Assembly (NCBI GenBank): GCA_963790095.1
Contig: CAWBNO010000008.1
Location: 62,001-126,000, forward strand
Reading direction: 5' to 3'
DNA from: JAAXQD01 sp963790095
Lineage (GTDB): Bacteria > Desulfobacterota > Desulfobacteria > Desulfobacterales > UBA11574
Length of the DNA: 64,000 bases
Part shown: piece after piece, positions 43,645-53,291 of the stretch
Numbering within the stretch: the stretch's first letter is position 1
Layout: every line of letters starts with the position of its first letter
The notes under the pieces: model-generated
Seen by the model: the letters and a program-made list of their open reading frames with translations, nothing else
Told to the model about the DNA's origin: nothing
Database searches by the model: none
Program-made: the position numbers and the translations under genes

Positions 43645-45459
43645 TTAAGGCTGTTCCCACGTAACCCTCAGCACCTCCTGATAGGTGGTCTTGCCGGCGA
43701 GCAGCTTTTTCAAAGCATTGCCTCGCAGGGAAACCATCCCCTCTGCTTTGGCTTGACTGCGCAGGGTTTCCATATCCATACTGGCGGTTGTCATTTTTTT
43801 CAACGACTCCGAATACGGAACCACTTCGAAAATAGCGATTCTCCCGTAATAACCGGTGCCACGGCATTTCTGACACCCCCTGCCCCGATACAGGGTTATC
43901 CGATCGTTTTTTTCAACATCCAGTCCCATGGATCTCAGTTCCGCTGTTTCCACATCAAAGGATTCCATGCAGTGGTCGCAAATCTTTCGAACCAGGCGCT
44001 GGGCCATGATGCCCACCAAGGTGCTCTGAATCAAAAACGGAGGAACACCGAGATCGATGAGTCGTGTGATCGACGAAGGCGCGTCGTTGGTGTGGAGAGT
44101 CGACAAAACCAGATGACCGGTCAATGCCGCCTGAATCGCATTCTCAGCGGTCTCGAGATCTCTCATCTCCCCGATCATTATGATGTCAGGGTCCTGCCGT
44201 AATATATTCCTCAGGATCGTCGCAAACGTGATTCCGATTGCCGGTTGAACCGCAATCTGGTTAAATTCCTCGCACACCATCTCGATGGGGTCTTCTATGG
44301 TGGTAATATTAATCTCGGGCGTATAGAGATCTTTGAGGGTTGAATAAAGGGTGGTCGATTTGCCGCTCCCCGTGGGACCGCAGACCAACACGATTCCATG
44401 GGGCATGTTGATAAATTTATTGTACCGAATCAAATCCGTGGATGTAAAACCGAGCTTTTCCAGATCCTGAAAAAGGATTTCCGGATCCATGATCCGCATG
44501 ACCACCTTCTCTCCAAAGGCTACAGGGATGGTCGAAACCCGTATCTCCACCTCAACACCGCCTTTATCGGTTTTAATTCTTCCATCTTGGGGCTTTCTCT
44601 TTTCTGCCATATCCAGCCTGGACAGGTTTTTTATCCTGCTGATAATGGCCGAATGGACATTCTTGGGTAGTCGATGCACGGTATGCAGAACGCCGTCAAT
44701 ACGCATCCTAACAAGACTGACATTCCGTTTGGGCTCGATATGAACGTCACTGGCCCGCTGATCAAAAGCGTATGTGAAAAGATAGTTCACGGCGTTCACC
44801 ACATGCTGATCGGTGGACGGAAGTTCGTCTGCGGATTTCAATAGGACATACTGCTCGAGATTTCCCAGATCCACCGAAGGGCCTGCGAACTGGTGTTCTG
44901 CTGCAGCAATGGAGCGTTTGAAGCCAAAGAACTCATTGATCAACTTAACGATGTCGGATTTCGAGGTGACAACCACCTTGACTTTAAGCTGACTGGCACG
45001 GGCAATATCCTCCATTACTTCCACGTTGAAAGGATTGGGGGTTGCAACGGTGAGGTACCCGTCCTTTATGGCAATGGGGAGGACCAGATGTTTCATGGCA
45101 AAGCTACGCGGAATGGTGGTGGTCACCAGATTGAGATCCAGCTTTAAGGGATCGATTTTCTTGAAGGGAATTTCCCATTCGTCGGCAAGGGTTTGGAATA
45201 TGAGCTCCTCATCCAGAATTCTGGAATCAGCACCCGCACATTCCAAATTCAAAGCGGCAATGATATCGATGCTGGTGACGGGAAGTTCGGATCCGCTCCC
45301 CGAAGCCTGCTTATGGTTCTTTTGCTTTTTCAGCCGAGCTTCCAGGGCATCCTTTTTTTTAAGGATTTGATCTGTCTGACCGGAGGTTATGAGCCCCTTT
45401 TTTAAAAGCGTCCGGCAGACATTTTTTGCGGACAATCGATTTTGTCTGTTATTGGACAT
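43645..45459 (-). CDS. PilB/GspE-type secretion ATPase
   Basis: A 604-residue cytosolic hexameric motor ATPase. The N-terminal GspEII/MshEN domain (about 80-200) precedes the ATPase core with ASDVHIEPK, Walker A GPTGSGKST, the Asp box, Walker B IMIGEMRD and LSTLHTND. A tetracysteine zinc motif (CDHC...CQKC) follows. It powers assembly of type IV pili or type II pseudopili. The adjacent PilY1 and minor pilin genes favour pili. The first ATG of the frame is used. Confidence 0.93.
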   Translation of the reverse strand: MSNNRQNRLSAKNVCRTLLKKGLITSGQTDQILKKKDALEARLKKQKNHKQASGSGSELPVTSIDIIAALNLECAGADSRILDEELIFQTLADEWEIPFKKIDPLKLDLNLVTTTIPRSFAMKHLVLPIAIKDGYLTVATPNPFNVEVMEDIARASQLKVKVVVTSKSDIVKLINEFFGFKRSIAAAEHQFAGPSVDLGNLEQYVLLKSADELPSTDQHVVNAVNYLFTYAFDQRASDVHIEPKRNVSLVRMRIDGVLHTVHRLPKNVHSAIISRIKNLSRLDMAEKRKPQDGRIKTDKGGVEVEIRVSTIPVAFGEKVVMRIMDPEILFQDLEKLGFTSTDLIRYNKFINMPHGIVLVCGPTGSGKSTTLYSTLKDLYTPEINITTIEDPIEMVCEEFNQIAVQPAIGITFATILRNILRQDPDIIMIGEMRDLETAENAIQAALTGHLVLSTLHTNDAPSSITRLIDLGVPPFLIQSTLVGIMAQRLVRKICDHCMESFDVETAELRSMGLDVEKNDRITLYRGRGCQKCRGTGYYGRIAIFEVVPYSESLKKMTTASMDMETLRSQAKAEGMVSLRGNALKKLLAGKTTYQEVLRVTWEQP

Positions 45460-45485
45460 AGTTCAACACTTCCGTTAAGAAATTA

Positions 45486-46346
45486 TTACTTCCCGGGAGA
45501 CCGTTTGAGTCTCCCCAATTCTTTATCGATCAACGTCTGGAATTCATTGGGCGACCAGTTCCTCAAAAGTCGTCCGCCAATATAAACAGTGGGGGTCCCC
45601 CGAACGCCGGCCTGGTTTCCATCGAGCATATCCTGTCGTATTTGGGCCAGAATCCCGGGATCTTTCATCTGTTTTTCAAATTTTTCCATATCAATCCCCA
45701 AGTCCCGGGCAATATCTTTTATTTTTTGATCACTGAGCTGTTTATAGTTTTCAAAAAGTCGGTCATGGAATGCCCAGAATTTTCCCTGTCCGTCGGCTGC
45801 AAGAGCGGCCATAGCGGCCTGGGTTGCATAGTTATGTCTTCTCAGGGGAAAGTTCTTGAAAACAATTTTTACATTTCCCGGATTTTTCTCGAGCACCTGC
45901 TCGAGGAGAGGCACAACCCTCGCGCAGTACGGTCACTGAAAATCGCTGAACACGGCGATCACCACCGGCGCATCTGCCGATCCTTTAAACGGCGATCCGG
46001 AGATGTTGATCTTTTGGATAAAATCGATGGCAAGAAGTTCGACTGTTTTATTCTTGCGGCTGCTGAGTAGAAGCAGATTATCTTTAGGTCCCACCCGGAT
46101 TTGATCCACATGGCTTCCAACGCTGATTTTATCTTCTAATTTTCCATTTGACGAATAGATCAGGATGTTTCCCGAATCGTTGAGAACGAAAATCCATTTC
46201 CCGTCCGTGGAGATCGCAATATCCACAGGAGGGGTATCCATATTCAATTTCTGCTGGACGTCCCATTCAACACGGGCAAAACTTTCTACAGAAAAAACCA
46301 CCGTCGTCAAAAACACCGCCAGAAAAATCAAAATTTTGTGTTTCAT
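45486..46346 (-). CDS. Predicted selenoprotein: DsbA-like thioredoxin-fold protein with Sec (TGA) in the active site
   Basis: A predicted 286-residue exported protein read through a TGA at 45933-45935. The signal peptide (about 1-24) is followed by a short beta-propeller-like segment (VDIAISTDGKWIFVL) and a DsbA/BdbD-type thioredoxin domain. The stop codon falls exactly on the first active-site Cys: FSDFQ-Sec138-P-Y-C141. Both sides lie in one frame, and a stem-loop follows at bSECIS distance. The family normally has CPYC; the GTPTVYIGGR cis-Pro loop is present. Likely role is thiol oxidation or isomerisation in the periplasm, possibly for PilY1 or minor pilins. I start at the ATG at 46346 (AAAGGG upstream) rather than 46361. 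Confidence 0.85.
45888..45935 (-). promoter_or_regulatory. Candidate bSECIS element for Sec insertion
   Basis: On the minus strand the TGA (45935-45933) is followed, 27 bases later, by CTCGAGCAGGTGCTCGAG (45905-45888). This folds into a 7-bp stem with an AGGU apical loop. The loop lies about 34 bases after the TGA, inside the usual 16-37 range, and holds the G residues typical of bacterial SECIS loops. Confidence 0.7.
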
Positions 46347-46369
46347 ACCAAACCCTTTCATTAAAACGG

Positions 46370-49300
46370 TTAATCTATTTCCATCCAGCTTGTACTGCCG
46401 GTTTTTACACTTTTCATCGGCAGATTGGGCTGGGGAATCTCAACAATGGTACCGGTGCTGGTTTGAACGAATGCTTTGCTTCCTTCCTCTTTCCCCACAT
46501 GGAGATCCGGCGTTGTGCCCAGACCACGCCCCAGATCCAGGCGGGCCTTTACATTGCCGTTGCCGTCGATTGCATTGTCACCAAATACGGCCTCATACCA
46601 TGCGGTTCCGGTTCGGAAATACACCCCGTGAAGATAAGAAAGCCCCTCGGCCAGGCAGACATCATCAAATGGCTGATAGGTTGTGAATGTAAGCAATCCA
46701 CCCAAAAGAGTGCTCTGTCCAAGATTCCGTTCTCTATCGTCGGCAAATTCCTTGTACCAACCGTCCGTACCGGTGGAATAGCTCCGGTCTCCCGGTGCCG
46801 TCCCGTCATCACAGCCTGTTCCGACAATATAACGCTCCAGTCCCGAAAACGTCGTAATTCCGGTGGGAAGACAGTTGGTGGTCCCATCGACACATGAAAG
46901 GGCGGCATTTGCCGCATTGGTTGCTTCTTGAACCAAAATATCACCGACCTCCAGCAATCCCTGGGATCCGGGTGTGGTGTTGAGGGTTCCTGTTTTTTCT
47001 ACGGTTTCCCAGGTGAACCCGTTACAGTTTCGAGGCTCTTTGATGCCGAAATAAGCTTCCTGAGCGTTGCTGCTGGAATCGATTTTATCGTCTGAATCTA
47101 AAAATCGTCCGGTTCCAAAATAGATCCAGTAATTCGTGCCGTCGGTTCCGATGGACGCTGCACCCGTCACCGGCCGGCCCGCATCGATGAGGTAAAGGGG
47201 ATTATTCAGCGGGTTTATCAGCGTGGACCAGTCGCTGGGATCGGTCACCAGCTGATTGCCGGTACCGCTATCCAGCTCTCGGGTGACCAACCGGTATAGG
47301 CCGCCCCCCCAGCCGCCCCAAGTGCCGGAGACGGTCCCGAAATATACGGCATCTGTTTTGTAATTGCTTTCAAGCTCAAAGTCCACGGATATCAGGTCCG
47401 ACACAAAGCTGTTGGCGGTCAGCGTAAACGTGCCGCCTTGGTCATTGGCCACCGTGGGTATCGCGTCGGGAATTCGGAGCGCTTTGGGGGTTCCCACCAG
47501 CCAGTTTAAAGGCAGGACCGAAAGTTTGGCATCCTGGGTGCTCGCACCGTCCACATTCGTCGGTCCGCTGCCAAGAATCAAATACCAGCTGGTGTCGCTA
47601 ACGTCAGCACCGTTCTTCATGGTCACCATTGTCGGTGAAGATGTTGTGTATCCAAGATCCACTTCGGTACCGCCGGTTGTCAGGGTTATCTCACCCAGCA
47701 GTATCGGCGGGCCTTCGGGATCGGTAATGTCGAGAATAATATACGCAGAGGTGAACTCCCGTGTGTCGGCCGGATAATCCGCCGAACCGCTATCATCCAG
47801 ATCCAGTGTGCTCGGAAGGACCTTGGCACCGCCAAACCGCATTCCCTGAACCAGAATGGTCCCCCAGCCGCCGGTATGAACCCCGTCGGTGGGATCGAAA
47901 ATCCGCACGTCAAAGACTCTCGGATGCAAATCCACGAAATATTTGTGCTCATATAAAGGATCTGTCAAACATGTTAGATGCGGCAAAAGATTATAGGGAA
48001 CATATGCCCACAACTCAGCACCCAGCTCAGGTGCCGAAGTTTCGGACTGGCAATCGGCGGTCAGGCAGAATTTATTTTGGGTTTCATTGTAAAACCCGCC
48101 GTTAACGGCATGGATCATACCGTCGTTGGCCCCAAAATAGATCACGTTTCTGCGGTGCTTATACGTACTCACAAATTGTGCATAGGAAGTGTCCCGATAT
48201 AGAAAATGAAAATTTTCACTGGGTCGGGTCACCGAAATGGGCGTCGAGTGCACCACATCCCCAAGCCGCCAGGTAACATTCGTCGGCGTGCCGTCCAGAT
48301 CGAAGTCGAACGGCATCCCGCGGCTGCGCTGACCGGCCTGATCATAGCCCCGCACCCATTTTACGACCTCGTTCACCTCGGCAGTGGTCTGCAAACCAAA
48401 ATCGAGGGGTACCGGGCCCCGGGAAGCGTCGACAGTCAGGGAGGCCCAGTCATTGGTGGTGTCAAAATCGAGAATTTCACTGCTGTCGACAATACCGTCG
48501 TTGTCCAGGTCATTCCAAGTGAAAATATAGCGTTTTTTCACATTGGAAATATATCCGGTGGTGGTTCCCACCGAAATTCTGTTGACAAGAATGTTCGTAC
48601 TCGCATCCGATGCCGTTGGGGAAATATCTGCAAGCCATTCTGATGCAGACCACATGTAATGAACATCTTCCAGTCCTTTGGAGGTCCCGTTGCAGGTGCC
48701 GTCCGTATTCAACTCTCCGTTGCAGGCTTTGGTCATGCTGGTGGATTCGTCGTAATAAATCACCACCTGCGCATCGCCAGCATCCATGGTCCTGTCACCG
48801 TTGGTGTCTTCAGACAGGTTCCCGTATTGGTCCACGAACAGGGCATGCACCTCCCCGATCCAGTCAACGGAATCGCCACCGGACACCTCCACCGTGGGCC
48901 AGAAAATGGCCTGATATACCGCGCCTTCGCCGCCCCGGGACGCTGATATGACCGAAGCGGCAGATCCAGCTGCAGCACCTGCCCGGATCGCCTCAAAAGC
49001 GTCTCGGAGTGAGGTTTCCAGCTGGGCGGGGTCTGATGCATTATAAAGCGTGGTCCCGCCGTTGGTGGCCGCCGCGCCCAAAAGAACGTCGGGACTGCAT
49101 TCATCGGCCCCGGTGGACCGCAAGGTTCCTGCAACCACGATGTGGGTTTTAACATTCTGTTTGTCCTCTCCGTTGAGCTGGGTGGGATAAAGACTGCTGC
49201 TGTTCTGAGCATAGTAGGTCAGGTCATCCAGATACGAGCTTCCGGAAAGTGAACCGCAGTTCACACTGTCTGCAGCGTCCAGATCATTCTGTCCCTCGAC

Positions 49301-51412
49301 CGCGATAAAGGAACCGACGGTACCATTCAAATCTGCCGTGGACGCGCCTTCGGTGATGATAAGGACATTGTTCTTCTGGCAATAGGCGGTAATGGGATCA
49401 TAACCGGAGCCGATATTAAAATCATTGCTGTCCAGACGGAGGGCGCTGTTCTGGCTGTAGTATCCCAGGGCATTATAATAGGCCTCGGCCAGGGGGGTCC
49501 AGGAAGTGGCCTTGATATCGTTGACGGCATTTACCAGATCGGTGGTATGGGTACTCGACTTGTCGATGTCCGAGATGATCTGGCCCCCGTCCCGGTTGGA
49601 CGGGTCCGTACAGTTATACAGGATAAAAGGATCCGGCTGACTGCACTCGCTGTTGGAGCCTTCGAAGTTAAACGCCATGGCTCCCATCCGGATGTCGTCG
49701 GAAAACTCCTGGATGAGGCCGCTGGGTGCGGAAGATTTCGAAATATACCCTTGGAGCACTCCAAGGGGCTCACCGATCTGGGCAACAACGCCCGAATCGA
49801 CGAGCACCGCCGGAAGATTCCAGAACTCACCGGTTTCGCCGGCCTGGTCACTGGGGTCCACCACTTCGGGAATTTCCATATTGCCACAATAGTCTCTCAT
49901 GGCCGTTTCGATACAGGTATCCACATCCGAATATCCGGCAGCATCCCAGCCGGGTGAAGTGCCCCCCACATATTCCCATTTTTTGCATGTTCCGGCTTTG
50001 GGGCCGGATGTAAAGTAACCGCCGGTGCAGGTCAATACTGCGCCCGCTCCCGGATTCCAACAGCGGCCTACATAGCCGAACTGACTGGCCGGATCAGCGG
50101 CATACAGTCCATAGCATAAATATCCACGATCATCAGGGGTGATGTTCCAGGGTTCTAAGTCTGAAAAAACGTCCGCACAGGCGGTCTTCGTAGACTCTAC
50201 CGATCCGCTCCCGTTTGGCCAATCACCGTGTTTTGCCTTATACCAGCAGTTGTGAATGCCATGATTGAAGGCCGCATGGGAGTTGGCTTCTAGGGTGCTG
50301 CTCCCGCCGGGACTGTACCCCATGCAATCGTCGATATACTGCTTTAGCTGGCCCTGGTTGGGGCTTTCCTTGGCCAGTTCGTCAATGGCATCCTGGCAGG
50401 CACTGTTATTAAACCCGTTTGCGGTGGCGGGAAATATTTCAACATGGGTGAGATTGTAGGGAACCCAGTCTGTTATGCCGGTATCATCGTCAACGCCGGT
50501 TCCGCTGGCCGTGCCGCCGGCGGCGGTGATGTACAGCCGGCCTTCATCCATGGTATTGGTTTTGCCGGGATCTACAACGACACTGCCGGCCGGATACGCG
50601 GCACCGTTGGTCCACCGTGTGAGGGTGTAAGGCGACCAGGACACCCCGGTATCATCGCTGGTGTTAGTTCCACTCGATGTTCCGGCAGAAGTCGCGATAT
50701 ACAGCTCTCCTACGTCATTGACAATATCCCCCACCGAATAGGCGGTTAAATTCTCCCATGAATCGAATCGTTGCTCACGTGGCGGCCGTACAGACAGGGT
50801 CAAATACTTTGTTCCCCCGTTTATATTGTCGTTGACCTGTACCTGTTTGGTGTAGCGACGGTCGAGGCAGCCCCTTGATTCCATGACGAGCCTGTTGTGG
50901 GTGCTGTCGTATTTCCCTCCGGTGAGAATCTCTTTTTGAACATCAAATTTCGAGGCCGTGACCCAGTTGAAGAAGTTCCCGTATGCCACAAACGCCGTGG
51001 GGATGGGGGTGGAATCGAGCAGCATCCATACATAACCATTGAAATACCAACCGCCGGTATGGTCCTTTCCGGTCCAGTGCGCCGCGGCTGAATAGATTTC
51101 GAAATAGTCGCCTGAAAAATTGTAGGCATACAGAACGTTCCGCTCGAAATACCCGGCATAGGTGGTACTGTGATTGTAAGTGTCGTCATAACACTGGCTG
51201 TCGTTTTTGACGTACGCCATATCGATCATGCTGCCCGAATTGTCGATCAAGAGTAGAAGATTCGGATCCACAGCGCGGACCAGAAACGGCGGCACCGCCA
51301 CATCGTTGCCGCAATAATCCGCTCCGTATAAATACGACGGCACCGGTCCGGCGAACGTCAACAGCAATACAACAAACAAAATAAATGAAAGATATTTTTT
51401 GAAGCGTATCAT
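46370..51412 (-). CDS. PilY1-like type IV pilus tip adhesin
   Basis: An exported protein of 1680 residues. The signal peptide (about 1-30) precedes an N-terminal VWA-like domain with a MIDAS start LLIDNSGSM (D57). Two related carbohydrate-binding-like units follow (SVGDIVNDVGELYIATSAGT and VVVDPGKTNTMDEGRLYITA, each closing with DDTG). The C-terminal third is the PilC/PilY1 beta-propeller (YFGANDGMIHAVNGG, YIYFGTGRFLDSDD). PilY1 sits at the pilus tip and acts in adhesion and in pilus extension control. It lies in the minor pilin operon. Many cysteines suggest disulfides, in line with the downstream DsbA-like gene. Confidence 0.88.
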   Translation of the reverse strand: MIRFKKYLSFILFVVLLLTFAGPVPSYLYGADYCGNDVAVPPFLVRAVDPNLLLLIDNSGSMIDMAYVKNDSQCYDDTYNHSTTYAGYFERNVLYAYNFSGDYFEIYSAAAHWTGKDHTGGWYFNGYVWMLLDSTPIPTAFVAYGNFFNWVTASKFDVQKEILTGGKYDSTHNRLVMESRGCLDRRYTKQVQVNDNINGGTKYLTLSVRPPREQRFDSWENLTAYSVGDIVNDVGELYIATSAGTSSGTNTSDDTGVSWSPYTLTRWTNGAAYPAGSVVVDPGKTNTMDEGRLYITAAGGTASGTGVDDDTGITDWVPYNLTHVEIFPATANGFNNSACQDAIDELAKESPNQGQLKQYIDDCMGYSPGGSSTLEANSHAAFNHGIHNCWYKAKHGDWPNGSGSVESTKTACADVFSDLEPWNITPDDRGYLCYGLYAADPASQFGYVGRCWNPGAGAVLTCTGGYFTSGPKAGTCKKWEYVGGTSPGWDAAGYSDVDTCIETAMRDYCGNMEIPEVVDPSDQAGETGEFWNLPAVLVDSGVVAQIGEPLGVLQGYISKSSAPSGLIQEFSDDIRMGAMAFNFEGSNSECSQPDPFILYNCTDPSNRDGGQIISDIDKSSTHTTDLVNAVNDIKATSWTPLAEAYYNALGYYSQNSALRLDSNDFNIGSGYDPITAYCQKNNVLIITEGASTADLNGTVGSFIAVEGQNDLDAADSVNCGSLSGSSYLDDLTYYAQNSSSLYPTQLNGEDKQNVKTHIVVAGTLRSTGADECSPDVLLGAAATNGGTTLYNASDPAQLETSLRDAFEAIRAGAAAGSAASVISASRGGEGAVYQAIFWPTVEVSGGDSVDWIGEVHALFVDQYGNLSEDTNGDRTMDAGDAQVVIYYDESTSMTKACNGELNTDGTCNGTSKGLEDVHYMWSASEWLADISPTASDASTNILVNRISVGTTTGYISNVKKRYIFTWNDLDNDGIVDSSEILDFDTTNDWASLTVDASRGPVPLDFGLQTTAEVNEVVKWVRGYDQAGQRSRGMPFDFDLDGTPTNVTWRLGDVVHSTPISVTRPSENFHFLYRDTSYAQFVSTYKHRRNVIYFGANDGMIHAVNGGFYNETQNKFCLTADCQSETSAPELGAELWAYVPYNLLPHLTCLTDPLYEHKYFVDLHPRVFDVRIFDPTDGVHTGGWGTILVQGMRFGGAKVLPSTLDLDDSGSADYPADTREFTSAYIILDITDPEGPPILLGEITLTTGGTEVDLGYTTSSPTMVTMKNGADVSDTSWYLILGSGPTNVDGASTQDAKLSVLPLNWLVGTPKALRIPDAIPTVANDQGGTFTLTANSFVSDLISVDFELESNYKTDAVYFGTVSGTWGGWGGGLYRLVTRELDSGTGNQLVTDPSDWSTLINPLNNPLYLIDAGRPVTGAASIGTDGTNYWIYFGTGRFLDSDDKIDSSSNAQEAYFGIKEPRNCNGFTWETVEKTGTLNTTPGSQGLLEVGDILVQEATNAANAALSCVDGTTNCLPTGITTFSGLERYIVGTGCDDGTAPGDRSYSTGTDGWYKEFADDRERNLGQSTLLGGLLTFTTYQPFDDVCLAEGLSYLHGVYFRTGTAWYEAVFGDNAIDGNGNVKARLDLGRGLGTTPDLHVGKEEGSKAFVQTSTGTIVEIPQPNLPMKSVKTGSTSWMEID

Positions 51413-51560
51413 CCCTCGATCTCCTATATCAAAAACTTAGCTCCCCTCTTTCACCCCACTATTCCATTATTCCAACATTCCATTGTTTCATGGAAATACA
51501 ACGGGTCATTGCTCTATTTAAAACGCTTCAAATTCAAACAATGGTTTAAACTCTGCGTTG
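51413..51560. other. Intergenic with repeat remnant
   Basis: Between pilX-like and pilY1-like genes. It contains ccactattccattattccaa (near 51464), a fragment of the family-1 repeat. Nothing else is seen. Confidence 0.4.
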
Positions 51561-52172
51561 TCAGTAATTACAGGCCCCTTCCTGGCCGATCAAATGTCTC
51601 CATTGACTCATAATCTCTGCCTGACTGTTGGCACTTCCCATGTGCTGAGAATAAACTCTATAGACCAAATACGCCCCGCCTGCGCCTGCGCCTTTGCCCT
51701 TGCCCTCGTATCCGGCGGACATCTGGATGGCGCTTCCGGTGGCCAGCTGGGTGGCGCCGTAGATGCTTAAATTGGTATGTGGGCCTGTGTCTGTATCGTA
51801 TATTCTGATATCCCTTTCCGAATCAGAAGGATAGTCGCTGGTGGGTTCAGACTCCTGGAGCCAGAAATCCTTGATGTACACCCGGACATCGGTGCCGATA
51901 TCCAGATATCCGGTCCCTTCGTTAAAGGTGGAAAAACCGACGGGACAGGCAATATTCTGCTCCAGCATTTCGAACCCCACCTCGGTTCCGCCGTCAGCTT
52001 CGTAAAGCGCCTGTTTATGACGATCATCGTTTCCGGCAATCTGAACTTCGATGCTCGAAGTCATAGTCGCTGAAATCCCCAAAAGGGTCAAAAGCGCCAG
52101 CAGGATCAACGCAAGCACGGTAATGGATCCATTTTCGGTGTTCGGAATATGTTTTTCGACGCTTAAGAACAT
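51561..52172 (-). CDS. PilX-like minor pilin
   Basis: A 203-residue protein. NGSITVLALILLALLTLLGI is a hydrophobic N-terminal helix after a short leader, ending in the SSIEVQIAGNDDRHKQALYE stretch (PilX_N type), followed by a soluble domain. I start at the ATG at 52172, 3 bases past the end of the preceding PilV frame; the longer frame would overlap it. It lacks the canonical GFTLIE prepilin motif, as PilX proteins often do. It belongs to the minor pilin operon that primes pilus assembly. Confidence 0.8.
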   Translation of the reverse strand: MFLSVEKHIPNTENGSITVLALILLALLTLLGISATMTSSIEVQIAGNDDRHKQALYEADGGTEVGFEMLEQNIACPVGFSTFNEGTGYLDIGTDVRVYIKDFWLQESEPTSDYPSDSERDIRIYDTDTGPHTNLSIYGATQLATGSAIQMSAGYEGKGKGAGAGGAYLVYRVYSQHMGSANSQAEIMSQWRHLIGQEGACNY

Positions 52173-52174
52173 GC

Positions 52175-52616
52175 TTACCAGTTCGCTCTCATACAGGTCA
52201 GTCGGGAGGTTTTCCCCTTCCCGGCTACCGTTACGACGATCCGTTTTGTATTGGGAACCGGGGTGTTGTCGGCAATATCCCACCTTACGGTATACCCGTC
52301 CGAAGTTGTTTGCTCATGGGTATTTCCTGCCGAATCCACATTCGGGGGGGTTCCCGGCCGCTTCAAGCCAGGGATCGGAAAAGGCCAGTGCTTTTAGTTC
52401 TTCCATCTTGTCCTGGGCCCAGTTCATCCGGGTGGTCATTTGACCTGCCGCTGAATTCACCTGAATGGCAGAGGTCTGCATGGCGGCAACACCCAGCAGA
52501 CCCACGGCCAGTATGGAAATGGCGATCACCACTTCGATGAGTGTGAAACCGGCATCCTTTTGCATTGCTCTGATTTCAGTTCCCCGTTTTTTATGATCTG
52601 CCGGACGTAATTTCAT
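52175..52616 (-). pseudogene. PilV-like minor pilin, frameshifted in a homopolymer
   Basis: The first 90 codons (from the ATG at 52616) encode a prepilin with GFTLIEVVIAISILAVGLLG. The frame breaks at seven Cs (minus strand; Gs at 52344-52350) near residue 91 and stops soon after. A second frame, one base off, continues with DSAGNTHEQTTSDGYTVRWD and a normal PilV-like end (KGKTSRLTCMRANW). Removing one C restores a 146-residue protein. It is either a sequencing/assembly error in the run or a phase-variable or inactivated gene. Confidence 0.85.
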
Positions 52617-52625
52617 CCCATCATC

Positions 52626-53291
52626 CTAGATGCCCAAATTGCGGCATTTGATAAATGTTGTCATCGACTTGCGGCTGAAATTGTCATTTTGCGCACCCAG
52701 AATCTGGGTCCCTTGCTGGTTATAATAGAGGTTGTTATCCTTGGTAGGTCTCAACGCCCGGCTGGTTCGGGCCACGATGGTTATCTCCACGGATCGGATA
52801 TCCGTCAGCGTTGCGGTTGAATTTCCATCGGCGTCCAGATAGACAAAATCGAGGGCATCGATATTTTCAGCCACCACCTGATTCCCACCGCCGGTATCCC
52901 TGACAAGATTATTGCCGGACAGCGAATAGACGATGCTTTCATTGGGATCATTGGTCGCCCCATCCGGGTCACTGTCGTCTGCATCACCCCGGACATCCTC
53001 TGTGAAACTCAAAGAATTGGCATTTGCCGTAACAATTCCGGCCCCGGCATTGCCCGTGGGATCGCACCCCGCCATCCGGATTTCCTTGGTCAAGTAAAAC
53101 ATTGCAGCCCGGATATTCTGCTGCATGGCAGCAACTTCCTCCTGAATCAAATATGATTTATGCTGGGACTGAAACGTCGAATATATCCCCCCGATAACCA
53201 GCAAAAATATGGTCATAGCGATCATCAGCTCGATGAGGGTAAGGCCCTGATCTGAAAATCTTGGGTATCTCAGTGTCTGTTTTAGCGTCAT
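52626..53291 (-). CDS. PilW-like minor pilin
   Basis: A 221-residue type IV prepilin. After a short basic leader, GLTLIELMIAMTIFLLVIGG is the class III signal and first helix. The soluble C-terminal part includes EIRMAGCDPTGNAG and a PilW-type GGGNQVVAENIDALDFVYLD region. The ATG at 53291 overlaps the stop of the upstream fimT-like gene (ATGA), which fixes the start. It forms part of the pilus initiation complex with PilV, PilX and PilY1. Confidence 0.85.
   Translation of the reverse strand: MTLKQTLRYPRFSDQGLTLIELMIAMTIFLLVIGGIYSTFQSQHKSYLIQEEVAAMQQNIRAAMFYLTKEIRMAGCDPTGNAGAGIVTANANSLSFTEDVRGDADDSDPDGATNDPNESIVYSLSGNNLVRDTGGGNQVVAENIDALDFVYLDADGNSTATLTDIRSVEITIVARTSRALRPTKDNNLYYNQQGTQILGAQNDNFSRKSMTTFIKCRNLGI

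Noticed and set aside
45933..46361. Separate 142-residue gene ending at the TGA
   Set aside because: Same frame as the downstream thioredoxin part, and the stop sits on the active-site Cys with a hairpin after it. Treated as one selenoprotein gene.
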